Assembly (NCBI GenBank): GCA_900491605.1
Contig: UESW01003878.1
Coordinates: forward strand, 988,920 to 1,052,919
Source: Calamus simplicifolius
Lineage: Eukaryota; Streptophyta; Magnoliopsida; Arecales; Arecaceae
DNA: 64,000 nt
Reading direction: 5' to 3'
Of the stretch, positions 11,697 through 23,269 are shown piece after piece. The position numbers and the translations under genes were made by a program. The notes under the pieces were generated by a model, which saw only the letters and a list, made by a program, of their open reading frames with translations, did not search any database and had not been told where the DNA came from. Numbering within the stretch: the stretch's first letter is position 1; each line of letters begins with the position of its first letter.

Positions 11697-14600
11697 GTTT
11701 GCAAGGATTTTCATGCATGCACATGGCCCCCAGAATTATCAAACAGTGATATCGCTCTTGCTCATCACTTCGATATGATGAATGAGAAGAATGATAATGC
11801 AATCAAAGAAGTTCAAAAGAGCAATTGTCAGATAATAACATTCTCACACTTTCTTCCAAGGTAAGTTTTTAAATATGCACTGTTGTTATATGTGGTGGGT
11901 TTTGAGAATCAAATTGTCCCAAGGTAAGTTTTTAAATATGCACTGTTGTTATATGTGGTGGGTTTTGAGAATCAAATTGTGCGATATTGATAATGTATTT
12001 TCATATATCTCTAGGTCAATCAAAGATTACTATTACTTAATATAGTTTAGTGAAGCAAGATAAATAGCAAAGTCATTGTCAAATTTTAGGAAAACAAGGT
12101 ATGGATCCAAATAGCACCATCATAAGAAAGAGAAGTACCTATCTAATGAATTTGCCAAGAACCATAAACAATCAATATGTTAAAAGGAATTCAGTCAATA
12201 TTAGTTTATGTGACTTGGTCATATCATGCAAAAAGACTTATTAGAAAGTCCAAGGATGGGTTAGATGGTAAGGTATTTCTTTTATGTGTTTGTTGACAAG
12301 ATCCTGCAAAACTGATGGCTTTGTACAATCGTACTCATTGTTGAGCATGGCTGGAAAGAAAGCATGCAACACTTTTTTGATGTAATTGATCTGTGGCTAG
12401 TTTTACTTGCAAGTTGCATCTTAGTTTTACTTCAAAGCTGTTAAATTTCATTTTTTTACAATGTTCAGTTTCTTTTTTCCCTATCTTGCAACCATTGCTC
12501 CAGTTATGGTTGGAGGTGGCACTTTTTATCTGTCTTTAAAATCCTTATAATGTTAAGCATGTGTCTCATAGTTCTGTCTGCAAAGTCCTTTAGTTTGTGC
12601 ACTGCTTCTTTCCAGTCAGGTATTCCACATTCTCAAGAAGGGATCCCAATATATGATTTCTCAAGCATCTTCCTCCTACTGATTATACCAAGGCTTCTTT
12701 CTAATTGTCCATATCTTTGCGTTCTTTGATAGAATCGCATTATCTGCAAAGCGTGTGATTGTTGTCTCTTCCCATTCTCATGGAAGATTGCCTTGAATTG
12801 CTGGTCCATCTTGACCTCACCACAAGTTTTCTGGCTGCTGGGACCTTGAGATATATGTGGTATATGATGAACTGAGGGCTACACCAGTGGTCATACCCCT
12901 TCGCATAGAATCCAAAGGTTCTGGGTTTGTCTTGTGTGGTGTATTCTCAAGATTTTGTCTGGGTAGTTGTATTACAGCTGGGACTACTTCCTACTCTCAA
13001 AGAAAGAAAGAAAGATATGTGGGGCATGACGAGTTTTGGAATCTGACTTTCAAATTGCTCTTTAACAATGGACCTTGATAATCTAAGACTAAATTTAAGC
13101 ATCTCAAATTTTTGAGCATAAGTGCATGACTCTTGGCATATTTGAGTGGGCTGAGAGCTAATCTACTGTTGCTCGAACTCTCTTAATGAAGCCACAATAT
13201 ATTCTTTGCTGGATTTGATTGTGCCTTTTAAATCATCAACTATTTTCCTTTCCTCCAATCTCTATCCATCCCATTCACTCTGCAAAATACTAAGCTCCAG
13301 CCTTCATCCTTTATTTGTTCCTTGGAATGTCCCTTCTTTCAAAACCTTCTTTCATGAGTCTTCACATCAACCTCCTCTTTGGATGTTGATGTAAATCTCT
13401 CCATTCCTTCAGGTAACCTCATTCTAAAACTGATTGTCACAAACTAACATTTTCCTATCTTCTAGCCTCTGCCACACCAGTTTGACATTCCTTGTCCTCT
13501 GTTAGGCTTGCCTAATGCTTTTGTCAATATGCATGGCACACACTCCTTTACACTGGAACCTAAGTTCACCTTGAGGATTCTTATGTTTATATCTGAGCAT
13601 CACATTTGAACTGCAAGAAGAATAAATAAAAGAAGATTCACATCAAGTTCAGACTCTGAATTACATTGCAGAGCCTTTCTTTTTAAAATGAAGCCAAGAG
13701 AAACCATCTAATGACAAATAATTATCTACAACATCCTAAGCATTTTTATAAAATGTTTGATCGGACACAAGCCTTCAATTGTGGGTGATTGACATGAACC
13801 ACATTACTACTGCAAGCATAGATTAACTCTCTCTCTCTCTCTCTCTATGCACGTGTGCATTCGTTGTGTGGGTGTGTGGGCTCATGCGCATACATTATTG
13901 TGTGTATGTTCTCACATGTGCCTGCACATGCATAGACATGCTAAAATAAGGGAGGAAAAAATGTTTTAAGGAAATGCATCAAAGGAAAATAATAAAAGAA
14001 CAGTTATATCTTAGTATGTATGTATGGTAACATGGTGTACGATGCAACCTATCTCTAACTTCCCACTAATAGTTATTATTATTATAAACTCAGAATTTTT
14101 CCATTACGTAAATAATATGAGAACCAGTGCTGTGTGGATAATGTGGCATGACAGACAAATTATCAACAAATATGTAATTGGCCAGGCTGAATCCAAATCC
14201 AAGATATTATGAGAATTCTTGAAGTTGCATGAGGATGAAAAAGTAGAATACGTGGTTGCACTGATAGCTAATGAGTTATAAAGTGTACGACATGCAGTGC
14301 TTGTGAAAAGTTGAGTCCACAGGTGAACATGGAAAAGAACAATAATAAGTGCAAGCACTGAACTTGGTATGGTTGGAGATAATGAAGGCCACTTCATATT
14401 ACTTTCTTGATATGAAGCACACTCAGAAAATAAGAATGAATTTGACGAACACATCAATTCATTTTTCATTTAATGTTGAGACTGAACATCACATGCTCCC
14501 TTTTTTTTACTTTTTAACTTCTGTACAGAATTCAAGCTCATTATTGATGATGCAGGCAAGACTTATGTCCAGAGAAACGGATGCTTTTTTACCCAAACCT

Positions 14601-15013
14601 TCCAAAGATTATAGGATCTGACTTTCTGGAGGTCAGATTGAGGTCTATACACAGAAAAAATGGAAATGGATCAGCTTGTCATGTCTTTGGCCACACACAC
14701 TTCTGTTGGGATGCTGTGCTTGATGGTATTAGGTATTGCTGGTTCACCTTAGTTTGTGATCATATATTAGAAAATAAAATAAATACGAACTCATATTTCA
14801 ATGTATAGGTATGTCCAAGCACCTTTGGCTTATCCTAGAGAGAGGAAAAGGAGGATGAATGGTGGTGAAAATTGGCTGCCATTTTGCATCTATCATAAAG
14901 GACTCGCAGATAAATTATCACCTTCCTTCTGGTCTGACTACTACTACAAAAACAAAAGAGAACCTGATAACACTGATCTTGCACCATGGGTTGCCAGATT
15001 TTATAAAAGGTAG
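11697..15013 (+). CDS. Calcineurin-like metallophosphoesterase family protein, last three exons
   Basis: Three exons join in frame: 11697-11860 (phase 0 start, 164 bp), 14556-14732 (177 bp) and 14809-15013 (ends TAG), giving the C-terminal 181 residues. All borders are AG/GT (TTAG|G, AAG|GTAAG; GCAG|GC, AG|GTATTG; TATAG|G). Recognisable stretches are VCKDFHACTWPPELSNSD, ITFSHFLPRQDLCPEKRMLF, YPNLPKIIGSDFLEVRLRSI, ACHVFGHTHFCWDAVLDGIR, and PLAYPRERKRRMNGGENWLP followed by DLAPWVARFYKR. The FSHFLPR and GHTH motifs are metal-ligand motifs of the calcineurin-like (Metallophos) fold. I recognise the family, with an N-terminal GNHD-type region expected, but not a substrate; catalysis would be metal-dependent phosphoester hydrolysis. 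N-terminal exons are absent from 8604-11696, so they should lie left of the window. Confidence 0.88.
11858..11984 (+). repeat. 63-bp tandem duplication copying a splice donor
   Basis: CCAAG|GTAAGTTTTTAAATATG appears at 11856 and again at 11919, and the sequence between is repeated through AATCAAATTGT. The exon end and donor are copied. Only the first donor keeps the reading frame; use of the second reads TAA immediately. Confidence 0.9.
11985..14555. other. Large intron of the metallophosphoesterase gene
   Basis: AT-rich with no additional exon recognised. It holds a candidate SINE (12870-13015), a (CT) run (13827-13846) and a GT/CA-rich patch (13850-13940). Confidence 0.6.
12870..13015 (+). 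mobile_element. Candidate tRNA-derived SINE
   Basis: An A-box-like CCAGTGGTCATACC is followed about 35 nt later by a B-box-like GGTTCTGGGTTTG. The block ends in a simple tail (GAAA)n at 13003-13013. The length of about 145 bp fits a SINE. Only the promoter-like boxes and tail support it. Confidence 0.35.
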
Positions 15014-15511
15014 TCCAAGCCCCTTTCTATCTCATTATTCATTCTTTATGCCGTACAATTATGTAACCTGCAAATATAAAATATGATTTAGCAAATGACA
15101 AATGAGAGTGGGCTCAAATTCAAGCCCAACCTTTCTGTTGTTGAATATTGTAAAGAAAGCAACATTTTTTGTTCCATTGTTTCTTGTGACTATATTTTCT
15201 CTAACTTTGTAATATGCAGAAGGAGATTGTTTTTCTCTATACTATTACCAATTTAAGATTTTGAAGGAATGAAACTTGAATTTTTTTTTTTTTTGGTTTT
15301 CCAACTCTAACTTTTTTATCCTTATTTTCACATACCCTCCTCCATATGTGTTAACCTTAAATAATATATATATGTCCTGTTAAGTCATGTTGCTATGACA
15401 TTCTATCATTTAGATGATGTAGTTCAGTAAGGCAATGAATGATGCATAAATTTTGCACCCATCTGTGAAATGTGCTTTTACAAAATTATTGCTGAGTTTT
15501 TTTTTTAAATT
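15014..15511. other. 3' flank of the metallophosphoesterase gene
   Basis: AT-rich, presumably 3' UTR plus intergenic. I see no gene. Confidence 0.5.
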
Positions 15512-15870
15512 GTATGTTAAGATGGATATATAATAAAACTTTAAAAGATAGAATTAGAAATAAAATATAAGAGAAATGATGGAAGTAGCTCTAATTGAAT
15601 ATAAAATGAGAGAAAATCGATTACGGTGGTTTGGACATATACAACGTAGACCTTTAGATACTCCAGTTAGAAAGAGTGATCTTTTAACAATTTATGGTAA
15701 GGATAAAGGTAGAGGTAGACTTAAACTAACATGGACAGAAATAATTAAAAAAGATATAACTATTTATAATTTAAATATCGATTTGATCTTGAATAGAGCA
15801 GAGTGGAGGAAGCAGATTCATGTAGCCAACCCCATGTAGTTGGGAAAAGGCTTAGATGAGTTGAGTTGTT
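15512..15870 (+). mobile_element. RTE-type LINE, 3' fragment
   Basis: The frame 15576-15839 contains RENRLRWFGHIQRRPLDTPV, then RKSDLLTIYG and AEWRKQIHVANPM, the conserved tail that follows the reverse transcriptase in plant RTE-type LINEs. Upstream LRWI.NKTLKDRI is readable. It ends near the characteristic CCCCATGTAGTTGGGAAAAG 3' region. A second copy lies on the minus strand at 57630-58155. Truncated and inactive. Confidence 0.8.
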
Positions 15871-16173
15871 TATTCTTCAATGTTTTGTCATTATTCATTA
15901 ATATATTGCTTAACATGAAACATGAAGAATGTTCTGAAAGTTCCCAATATGATTAACAAATCTAATAAACTAGTTAGATGGTCAAGAATATACTCTGACA
16001 ATTCCAAAAGGATACATGAATCAGGATAATCTATGATTTCATAGTAGTTAAATGATTCTACTTTCCTATCACAGGGTGTAACTCTATAGTAAAGCCACCT
16101 TAAAAACAACCAAATTGTTAATTAAATATTAGTATCTCTAAATATTATCTCTTGCAACTTATACAATTGGATA
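15871..16173. other. Intergenic, no feature seen
   Basis: AT-rich. Nothing recognisable on either strand. Confidence 0.5.
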
Positions 16174-16565
16174 ATGAAGCTCACCTCAGCATGGTTGATC
16201 TCTTTAGCGAATCCTGGTCTTTCACTGTGGTGTATGGTCCTAGGGATTTCTGCTAGACTAAAGTTTTGGACTAAGTTGTTTGAAACACATGCTAGCCTAT
16301 GGTCCTTGGACCGTTGGAGGAATCTTTTGCATGAGTTATGCTGGAGAAAAAGGGGAACAAGCAATCTTCTGCAGATGCCAGGGAATTCTCAGACCTCATT
16401 AGAACTCTAGATCTTATTGATTTGGATACAAAAGGCTTTTATGTGAAGCAACAAGAGATGGTTTTTTTCTTTAGATATGCTGGGTTGTTTCTTATTTCTT
16501 TAGATTGGGAAGCTCTCTTCCCCTTGGTTGTTCAGAAAGAATCCTTGCTTGGACCATGTATGAAT
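16174..16565 (+). pseudogene. L1-type LINE endonuclease-domain fragment
   Basis: Successive frames read SWSFTVVYGP (about 16212-16241), RLKFWTKLFETHASLW, ADAREFSDLIRTLDLIDL (about 16372-16425) and LDWEALFPLVVQ (about 16500-16540). These correspond in order to the plant L1 ORF2 endonuclease segments 'TVVYGP', 'FW.EL', 'EF..F....LIDL' and 'DWE.LFPLV.Q'. Two or more frameshifts and stops. No reverse transcriptase portion follows. Confidence 0.65.
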
Positions 16566-18370
16566 AGGTTTAGAAATTAGATGTAAAATCATTGGAAGTT
16601 TCTTGACAAGACTGGAAGATATTAAGGAGATCTCTTGGCATTTTAAGCTGATATCCTAGTATAGAAGATTTATGGTTCTCCTTGGGAGATGGTGCCATCC
16701 TTACTTGAGTGCAACCAGTTTGGCATAAACTAGCACCAGCTATGCTGTGGATTTTATGATTTGAAAAAGAAAATTCAAGGACAAATCTAGGAAGCAACTT
16801 TGGAGATCAACTTAAAGCATCTTATCCTTTTGGGTATTATCATTGGAGAGAATTCAGAAGGCATCTTGATGTGTTAAAAGAATTCAATATTCTCTCTTTG
16901 TACACTTGTGCTTCTTGTTTTGTCCTCCTCTTCCCCTATTGATTATGCCTGGTCTACCAGTGCATGTGTGTGCGTGCATGCATGCATGTGATGACATACC
17001 ATTTTCATGCTCTTATGGATGATTTCAATGGTTGAATTGGGATCCAATTTGTATATGCTAATGTCAATGTCATCTTATATAGGACTCCAGAATAATTGCT
17101 CATTATAGATGGATGTTTTATGTCACATAGAGCAGAGTGAATTCTCATACTGAAACTATGCCATAGATGGTACGGTGATGTTACATGAAAGGATAAATTC
17201 GAGGAATTATGATTATAGATATTGTTGGATTAAATCTACAGAGTTTCTGAGAAGAAGATTATGGCTACAATATTAAATTCATTTTTTGCCAAGCTATAAT
17301 AATAAGTATGATCTACTTATTTTTCCAATGGCAATTTTTTATGGTATGATTATTATGGTTGGGCTTTTATTTATTAATTAGCAGTTCTGTAGAAGATAGG
17401 AAGCAGTGATGGCAGTCTCAAAACCAGCTGTTTGATAACCGGTTCTCTGATTTTCATCATGTCTTCCTTAAGCTCATGACCATTATCATTTGGAGAGTCA
17501 TGCCAATCGAAATCAAACAATGTCCTTTGTAAGATGAGTTCTGTAAGTCTGATGAAAGTAGGCTATGGTATTAGATTTGCTCTGAGGTCATAGGGGGTAC
17601 ATGAATGATGTGACTGTGTCCCACCACTAAACTAATAAAAGAAAATGAACGTATCCATATAGCATTATGGTGTCTAATTTGATCCAACTCTGTCCTTGTG
17701 CATGAAAGATTATTGTTACCCTCATTGGCGGACTGATTAATCCTCAAAAGACACAAATGCCAATGATTTCGACCAAATCAACTGCGTGATAGCTAGTTCC
17801 ACAACACGACCCCAGGTTCATCAATTGGTTTTTGATTGAATGCGTTCCTTCTGGAAAGGTTCTTAGGGGGGATTATTGCAGGTTTGGTTGCGTTACAATG
17901 GTCTGCAGCATAAAATTTGGAAATTGAAGCAAGAAAATAAAATTGAAACATTCCCCAGCTTATATGAATCTTGGTTGCATGGAGTTCGAATGCCCCACAA
18001 TCTCTACACTAGAGCTTAATATCCTTCTCAACCATTTTGATGAATTTGGTGACTTCGTCTAGACTTCCATAATTGCATCGAGGATATATATGATTAGCTC
18101 TTTCAGCATTCGCTGTGGTAGGAGTTCGGTTGAGACATGAAACTTGACAGTGTCTTCCCCCAACTCCAAGTGAGGTGCTTGTTAAGCCAACATTTCATTT
18201 CAGACTCCATAAGCCATGATTCACATCAGCAGCCCAAGCTAGCACGACTCGCAGCTGATTTATGCAACACCACAGCCGAACAGACATTCTCCAAATGACA
18301 TTCATCTTCATCCAATTAAAAGTTAAAAACACCAGAGGCAACAGGAAACACATACAAAAGAGAGTACATC
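16566..18370. other. Intergenic stretch, nothing recognised
   Basis: AT-rich sequence with a (GCAT)n-like run (16965-16990). I see no exon, tRNA or mobile-element protein. The part next to 18528 includes the 3' UTR of the aquaporin gene. Confidence 0.5.
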
Positions 18371-18527
18371 AATAATACCTACATACATTGGAATGAGGTT
18401 GGCGTTCAGTTCTGACCCCAGACCAGGAAACCGTTCTACGTACAAGCCACACTATACGACCAAACAACTCGACGAAAAAAAAAGAAAGGAATCGGACAAA
18501 CTAGGGATCTTAGGCTCAGAAGATCAT

Positions 18528-19479
18528 CTAGTAATCTTCTGGAGCCAGGGGCTGGTGAGCATGGGGAACCACCGGCGGGATCACAAGGAGCTCATAGATG
18601 AGCCCTGCAAGCCCGGCGCCCACGAAAGGCCCAAGCCAGTACACCCAGTGGCTCCTCCACCGCCAGCCGACGAGCGCCGGGCCGAAGGCCCGTGCCGGGT
18701 TCATCGAGGCACCATCGAACGGACCGCCGGCGAGCATGTTCGCTCCCACAACGAAGCCTATGGCGAGCGGCGCCACGGTGCCGAGATGGCCTCTATTCGG
18801 GTCGATCGCCGTGGCATAGACCGTGTACACCAGCCCGAACGTCAGCACGATCTCAAGCAACACCGCATGCCACTCCCCAATGCCTGATCCCGGCGAGAAC
18901 CCCAGCGGCCTCTGCATGCGTATTATTTATTTTAGCTCGGATCATATATAAATATATAGATTTAGAAGCCGGAAGTCCATTACCATGCCTCCTGTCGTCA
19001 CCCTTAGAAGGAGTGAAGCTACGATGGCTCCGAGAAGCTGGGCTACCCAGTAGCAGACGGCACGGATGACTGAGATCCGGCCACCGACGAGGGCACCAAA
19101 GGTGACGGCCGGATTGATGTGGCCGCCGGAGATGTTGAAGGCGATGGAGACTGCAACAAAGAAAGCCATCGCATGAGCCATGGCAATCATCACAAGGCCG
19201 CCGGCGGTGGAGGTGTCCCTGTTCAGCTTCTCTGCAACGAAGTACCGAAAATTAATAGCCATGCAGGCATGCAAGCACTCGTTAAGGAATAAATAGAGGT
19301 GCGTGAGTGCGTGCGTGCGGTTTAGTCACAATATTTGGTGTACCGAGGGAAAGGATGGAGCCTTCGCCGGCGAATACAAAGATGGCAGTGCCAATGAACT
19401 CAGAGAGGGCGGCGCGCATGGTGTCGGTGTGGACCGCATCTTCGGTCCGGCCGAAGGCGAAACGAAGACGAGGTGGCAT
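18528..19479 (-). CDS. TIP3: Tonoplast intrinsic protein, TIP3 (alpha-TIP) type aquaporin
   Basis: Three exons on the minus strand are 19479-19344, 19231-18984 and 18911-18528 (TAG), with GT/AG introns; total 255 residues, normal for a TIP. The ATG at 19479 is preferred over in-frame upstream codons because MPPRLRFAFGRTEDAVHTDT aligns with TIP3 N-termini. Six membrane segments are evident, with NPA boxes in GGHINPAVTFGA (exon 2) and GASMNPARAFGPA (exon 3). His in MAHAMAFF and NPA followed by Arg fit a TIP3-like His-Ile-Ala-Arg selectivity filter. The C-terminus HQPLAPEDY is characteristic of the seed TIP3 class. Known role: water (and small solute) channel of protein-storage-vacuole membranes in seeds. 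The coding region is much richer in GC than the flanks, as in many monocot genes. No defects seen. Confidence 0.95.
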
Positions 19480-19627
19480 GGTTGGGCGTATTATTCCTCT
19501 CTTAATAATTCTTCTTCTATCTCCCCGAGAGCGCTCTATCTGTCGCTTGGTGTGAGGACTCTGCACGCAAGAATGGGGGAGGAGAGGCTGAGAAGGGCGG
19601 TGGCATGGGTGGAGGAAGGAAGAAGGT

Positions 19628-19634
19628 TATAATA
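19628..19634 (-). promoter_or_regulatory. TATA box of the TIP3 gene
   Basis: The minus strand reads CCTATTATAACC about 150 bases upstream of the ATG. This is the best TATA-like element near the start. Confidence 0.5.
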
Positions 19635-19654
19635 GGAAAGGTGGTAGAGAAGGG

Positions 19655-19708
19655 TGGACACGTGGGAGGAGGGGGGGTTGGGGAAGTGGCACGTAGAGAA
19701 ACGTGTTG
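19655..19708 (-). promoter_or_regulatory. ABRE/G-box cluster upstream of TIP3
   Basis: A palindromic CACGTG lies at 19659-19664 (minus strand CCCACGTGTCC), with further ACGT cores at 19691 and 19701. The CACGTGTC form is an ABRE. TIP3 genes are known seed- and ABA-responsive genes, so the position just upstream of the TATA is meaningful. Function is inferred. Confidence 0.6.
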
Positions 19709-20009
19709 GGAGGTGGGCAGAATCGCTTGTTGGTTCTTATCTTCTTCATCCTTCACGCCAAGAAAAATTTGGAAGCCGAGTGAATATATATTTGGGTTGG
19801 AAACGCTTTACTTGCTCGGTGTTTTGGTGCCATCTGGGTGTGGAAGGGATGGAAGGGTCCAGCTCATGGCGGACGTCGCCTGGGTAATAGATTAGAGGCC
19901 GGTGTTAAAGGTAACAAGCTGGTGAGATTATTTGATAGATGTCCGTGAGCCCTTTAACCATAAGAACTTTCTACGTTTGTCCGCAGCTTAGACGTAAAAT
20001 GATCAGATA
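19709..20009. other. TIP3 upstream region
   Basis: No gene. It carries an alternative AT-rich TATATATTTG at 19786 and otherwise no recognised element. Confidence 0.4.
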
Positions 20010-20665
20010 TAGCTAGGGGTGCAATTTGGATCAGGTTCAAATTTTGGACCGGGTTCAATCCGAATCTGATCTGCTGAACCTGATTTACAGCAGTGTTTAA
20101 ACTTATGTTTGTCCAACCCGAACCCGAAAGATTTGGATTTAACCTGATCCGATTTACAATTGATCCGGATTAGGGTTGACTGTAATTCGAACCCGAGGGT
20201 TACCCGAACGGGGGTAGTTTATCGGCACCAGATTTTTGGGGGCGTTAAGATCGAACGAGATGGCCAACTTGAGGACGAAGAGAGCAAGGCCGTCGATCGC
20301 AGCAAGGAAAAGGACAAACATAAAGGCGGACCACCCATACATTTTGTTTCATTTTTCGCCTTCTCTTCTTTGTTTACGGCACCTCCTCCTCTTTTTTGTT
20401 TCAAATAAATTTTTTTTTTAATACAATGTTAAAGCCCTGAGTCCAGCTTATGCGTTCGGCAAGGGATTTTATTTTTCCGTCTTTAGGATCCATAATTTGA
20501 TGTTTATTTACTTTGAAAAAAACATTTTTTTTTTATCAACCCGAATTCCAACCCAAAACTCAATCTGAACCTAATTTTTAAAAATAGGGTTAGGGTTGAG
20601 GCTTTACAAATAGGGTTAGGGTTAGGGTTAACATTTTATAAATAGGGTTAGTGTTAGGGTTGAAA
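20010..20665. repeat. Decayed small element with CCCGAACCCGA motifs and (TTAGGG)-like runs
   Basis: 20030-20215 is rich in GGTTCAAxxx / AACCCGAACCCGA words. 20545-20665 has GGGTTAGGGTTAGGGTT runs separated by ACAAATA/TTATAAATA spacers. The sequence type resembles short non-autonomous plant elements. No terminal repeats or coding found. Confidence 0.4.
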
Positions 20666-21575
20666 AAAACTCAAGTTTCATGAGCCTGAGTTGTACCCTA
20701 GATATAGCTTAACCATGGTAAGAGAGCCTAAGGGCAAGCCATGGCTTGATTTTTTTTTTTTTTTTTTACATTGTTTAGAAAACAATGGCAAGAGGCTGAT
20801 GGGGCTAGGGAGGTTCTACTGTCAGAACTTAGACATAAAATTCTATGGATGGATCCGTTATTCATTTGGCTTCTACAGGACCAATTCATTCACTTCCCCT
20901 TTGTGCTCGGTCTCTCCATTGGGTAGGGTGAAGAAGTGATGTCATATAATTTAAATCTATTTGGTTAAATTTGAAACCACTTAAAAAGAAAATTACATTT
21001 ATGATCATGATCTCCAACGTATAGGATCTTTGGAAACTTTTTTTTTATTTTAGAGTTTTTCAACAAAACAAAAACGATAGTAATATAGTTAATGAGTTAA
21101 ATTATAACGCATTATATGATTTTCAATTTAAAGCCATTGATCTCGATTAAAATATTTTAAAGTACATATAAATCATATTTCAATTAGTTTCGATGTTTGC
21201 AAATTATAGATCAAACTGAAATATGATATCCTCATTGAAATGGTTAATTTTGTTTTTATTTGATGTATTAATGACCTAAATAATATGTGACTTCGTACTT
21301 GTTAATCAATTTAAATGTTAGCCATCAAGATTTGTGGTGTTAATTTTCATTTGAAAGTCCTTTATTAGTTTCTAGTTAGAAAGCATTCAAAACTAAATGC
21401 TTTAAAAGCATATCATGTTAGGCATATATATATATATATATATAAAAGGCTCCTACATGCTTATTATTAAATGATTTTATCTTGATAAAAATTAGTAATA
21501 CTATATTAAGTTTTGTTTGGCATTGTTTTATTTTGTATTTTTGTTTCTCTAGACAAATTAGTAAAATATTACATA
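20666..21575. other. AT-rich intergenic stretch
   Basis: No gene seen. It contains a (TA) run at 21424-21444 and is the insertion target region of E2. Confidence 0.5.
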
Positions 21576-21929
21576 GATATTGTTGCCGCCGGGATCCGTC
21601 CTCCGACTCGGGCGCGGTCGATCTCCAAGGAAGAGGGGGCGGACCTGCACAAGAAGTCCTCGCGCGAGAGGCGTTGGGGGTAGCCCTCCGCGGAAGACCC
21701 TCCGACGCTCAAGTCAGTGGAGAAGAAATCGGCGATAACCAGATAATGGGAAGGTGGATCTCTCCGGGAGACCTCTTCGGAGACGGCCAATCGAGAGCTC
21801 TAGAGGGCAAGAGCACCAATGAGCCGCCGGAGAGAGCCGCGAGAGTGAGAGCGCACGTATGGGTGTGCCAAAAAGATGCGTGCGTATGCGTAGGGAGATG
21901 CGTACCTGAGGGAATCTGGGAGTGTCCAA

Positions 21930-21935
21930 TTTATA
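21930..21935 (-). promoter_or_regulatory. TATA box in E2 3' LTR
   Basis: The minus strand reads GACAGTCTATAAATTGG. An identical copy is at 37723-37728 in the 5' LTR. Confidence 0.7.
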
Positions 21936-22244
21936 GACTGTCACCTGGACCTTAAGCGTCTTCTGGAAGGTTCAGAGGTTGTTAGGATACGGAGGTGGAT
22001 AGAATCAGGCCGCTGTGGGGCCGTGGAATCCGTATCCTGTTTGTTAGGGGATTGACGGCTGGGAGAGCACCTTGATGTCTCGAGATCTGGTCGAGTAGGC
22101 CTGGGGCAGTTACGATAGGTTCTAGGCCACGTTTCGATATGATTCCTTGTCTAGGATGCCGTTATGGTGAACCTGGGCTCTCCCGCATCAGGTTCCGCGG
22201 AGGTGGGTATTGGATTATGGATCATTTGATGTAGCCGGGCCATG

Positions 22245-23190
22245 GTGACTCGGGGGAGACGAGCTACGGGAGCCCGGAAGGGCCGTGCCACGGAAGCCCG
22301 GAAGGAGCCGAGCTACGGAAGCCCGGAAGGAGCCGAGCCACGGAAGGTCGGAAGGGCCGAGCTAGGGAAGCCCGGAAGGGCCGAGCTACGGAAGCCCGGA
22401 GGGAGCCGAGCTATGGAAGCCCGGAAGGGCCGAGCTACGGAAGCCCGGAAGGGCCGAGCCATGGAAGCCCGGAAGGGCCGAGCTACGGAAGCCCGGAAGG
22501 GCCGAGCTACGGAAGCCCGGAAGGAGCCGAGCTACGGAAGCCCGGGAGGAGCCGAGCTACGGAAGCCCGGAAGGCACGGAAGCCCGGAAGGGCCGAGCTA
22601 CGGAAGCCCGGAAGGAGCCGAGCTACGGAAGCCCGGAAGGAGCCGAGCTAGGGAAGCCCGGAAGGGCCGAGCTACGGAAGCCCGGAAGGGCCGAGCTACG
22701 GGAGCCCGGAAGGGCCGAGCCACGGAAGCCCGGAAGGGCCGAGCTACGGAAGCCCGGAAGGAGCCGAGCTACGGAAGGCCGAAGGAGCCGAGCCACGGAA
22801 GGCCGGAAGGGCCGAGCTAGGGAAGCCCGGAAGGGCCGAGCTACGGAAGCCCGGAGGGGGCCGAGCTACGGAAGCCCGGAAGGGCCGAGCCATGGAAGCC
22901 CGGAGGGGGCCGAGCTATGGAAGCCCGGAAGGGCCGAGCTACGGAAGCCCGGAAGGAGCCGAGCTACGGAAGCCCGGAAGGAGCCGAGCTACGGAAGCCC
23001 GGAAGGAGCCGAGCTACGGAAGCCCGGAAGGGCCGAGCCACGGAAGCCCGGAAGGAGCCGAGCTACGGAAGCCCAGAAGGAGCCGAGCTAGGGAGGCCCA
23101 GAAGGAGCCGAGCTACGGAAGCCCGGAAGGGGCCGAGCTACGGAAGCCCGGAAGGAGCCGAGCTAGGGAAGCCCGGAAGGGCGAAGGGAG
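22245..23190. repeat. 24-bp tandem array in E2 left LTR (U3)
   Basis: About 39 units of a 24-bp consensus GAGCTACGGAAGCCCGGAAG + GGCC, with GGAGCC and CCACGG variants. GCCC-GGAA-GGGC forms a small hairpin in each unit. Because 24 is a multiple of three, long repetitive open frames (EARKGRAT repeats) arise; I do not treat them as genes. Confidence 0.95.
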
Positions 23191-23250
23191 GAGGTCGGCC
23201 TCAGCCGCCTCGCACGGATATTAATGCAATGTCGATTTTATCCCCCAACA

Positions 23251-23269
23251 CATGTCCTCCACTCCCTAG
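23251..23269 (-). other. E2 polypurine tract
   Basis: The minus strand reads CTAGGGAGTGGAGGACATG directly before the 3' LTR start. It is nearly identical to the E1 tract at 7588-7603. Confidence 0.8.

Larger units (their letters stand above)
21581..23250 (-). repeat. E2 3' LTR (left copy)
   Basis: It begins TGTTGCCGCCGGGATCC and ends CCCCCAACA on +. It matches 37374-39071. Outside the tandem array I count roughly 15-20 differences in the first 660 bases, nearly all transitions. Confidence 0.95.

Noticed and set aside
18393..19069. Plus-strand frames across 18393-19069
   Set aside because: Shadows of the GC-rich TIP3 exons on the minus strand.
20575..20665. True telomeric repeat
   Set aside because: Period and spacers do not match plant TTTAGGG telomeres.
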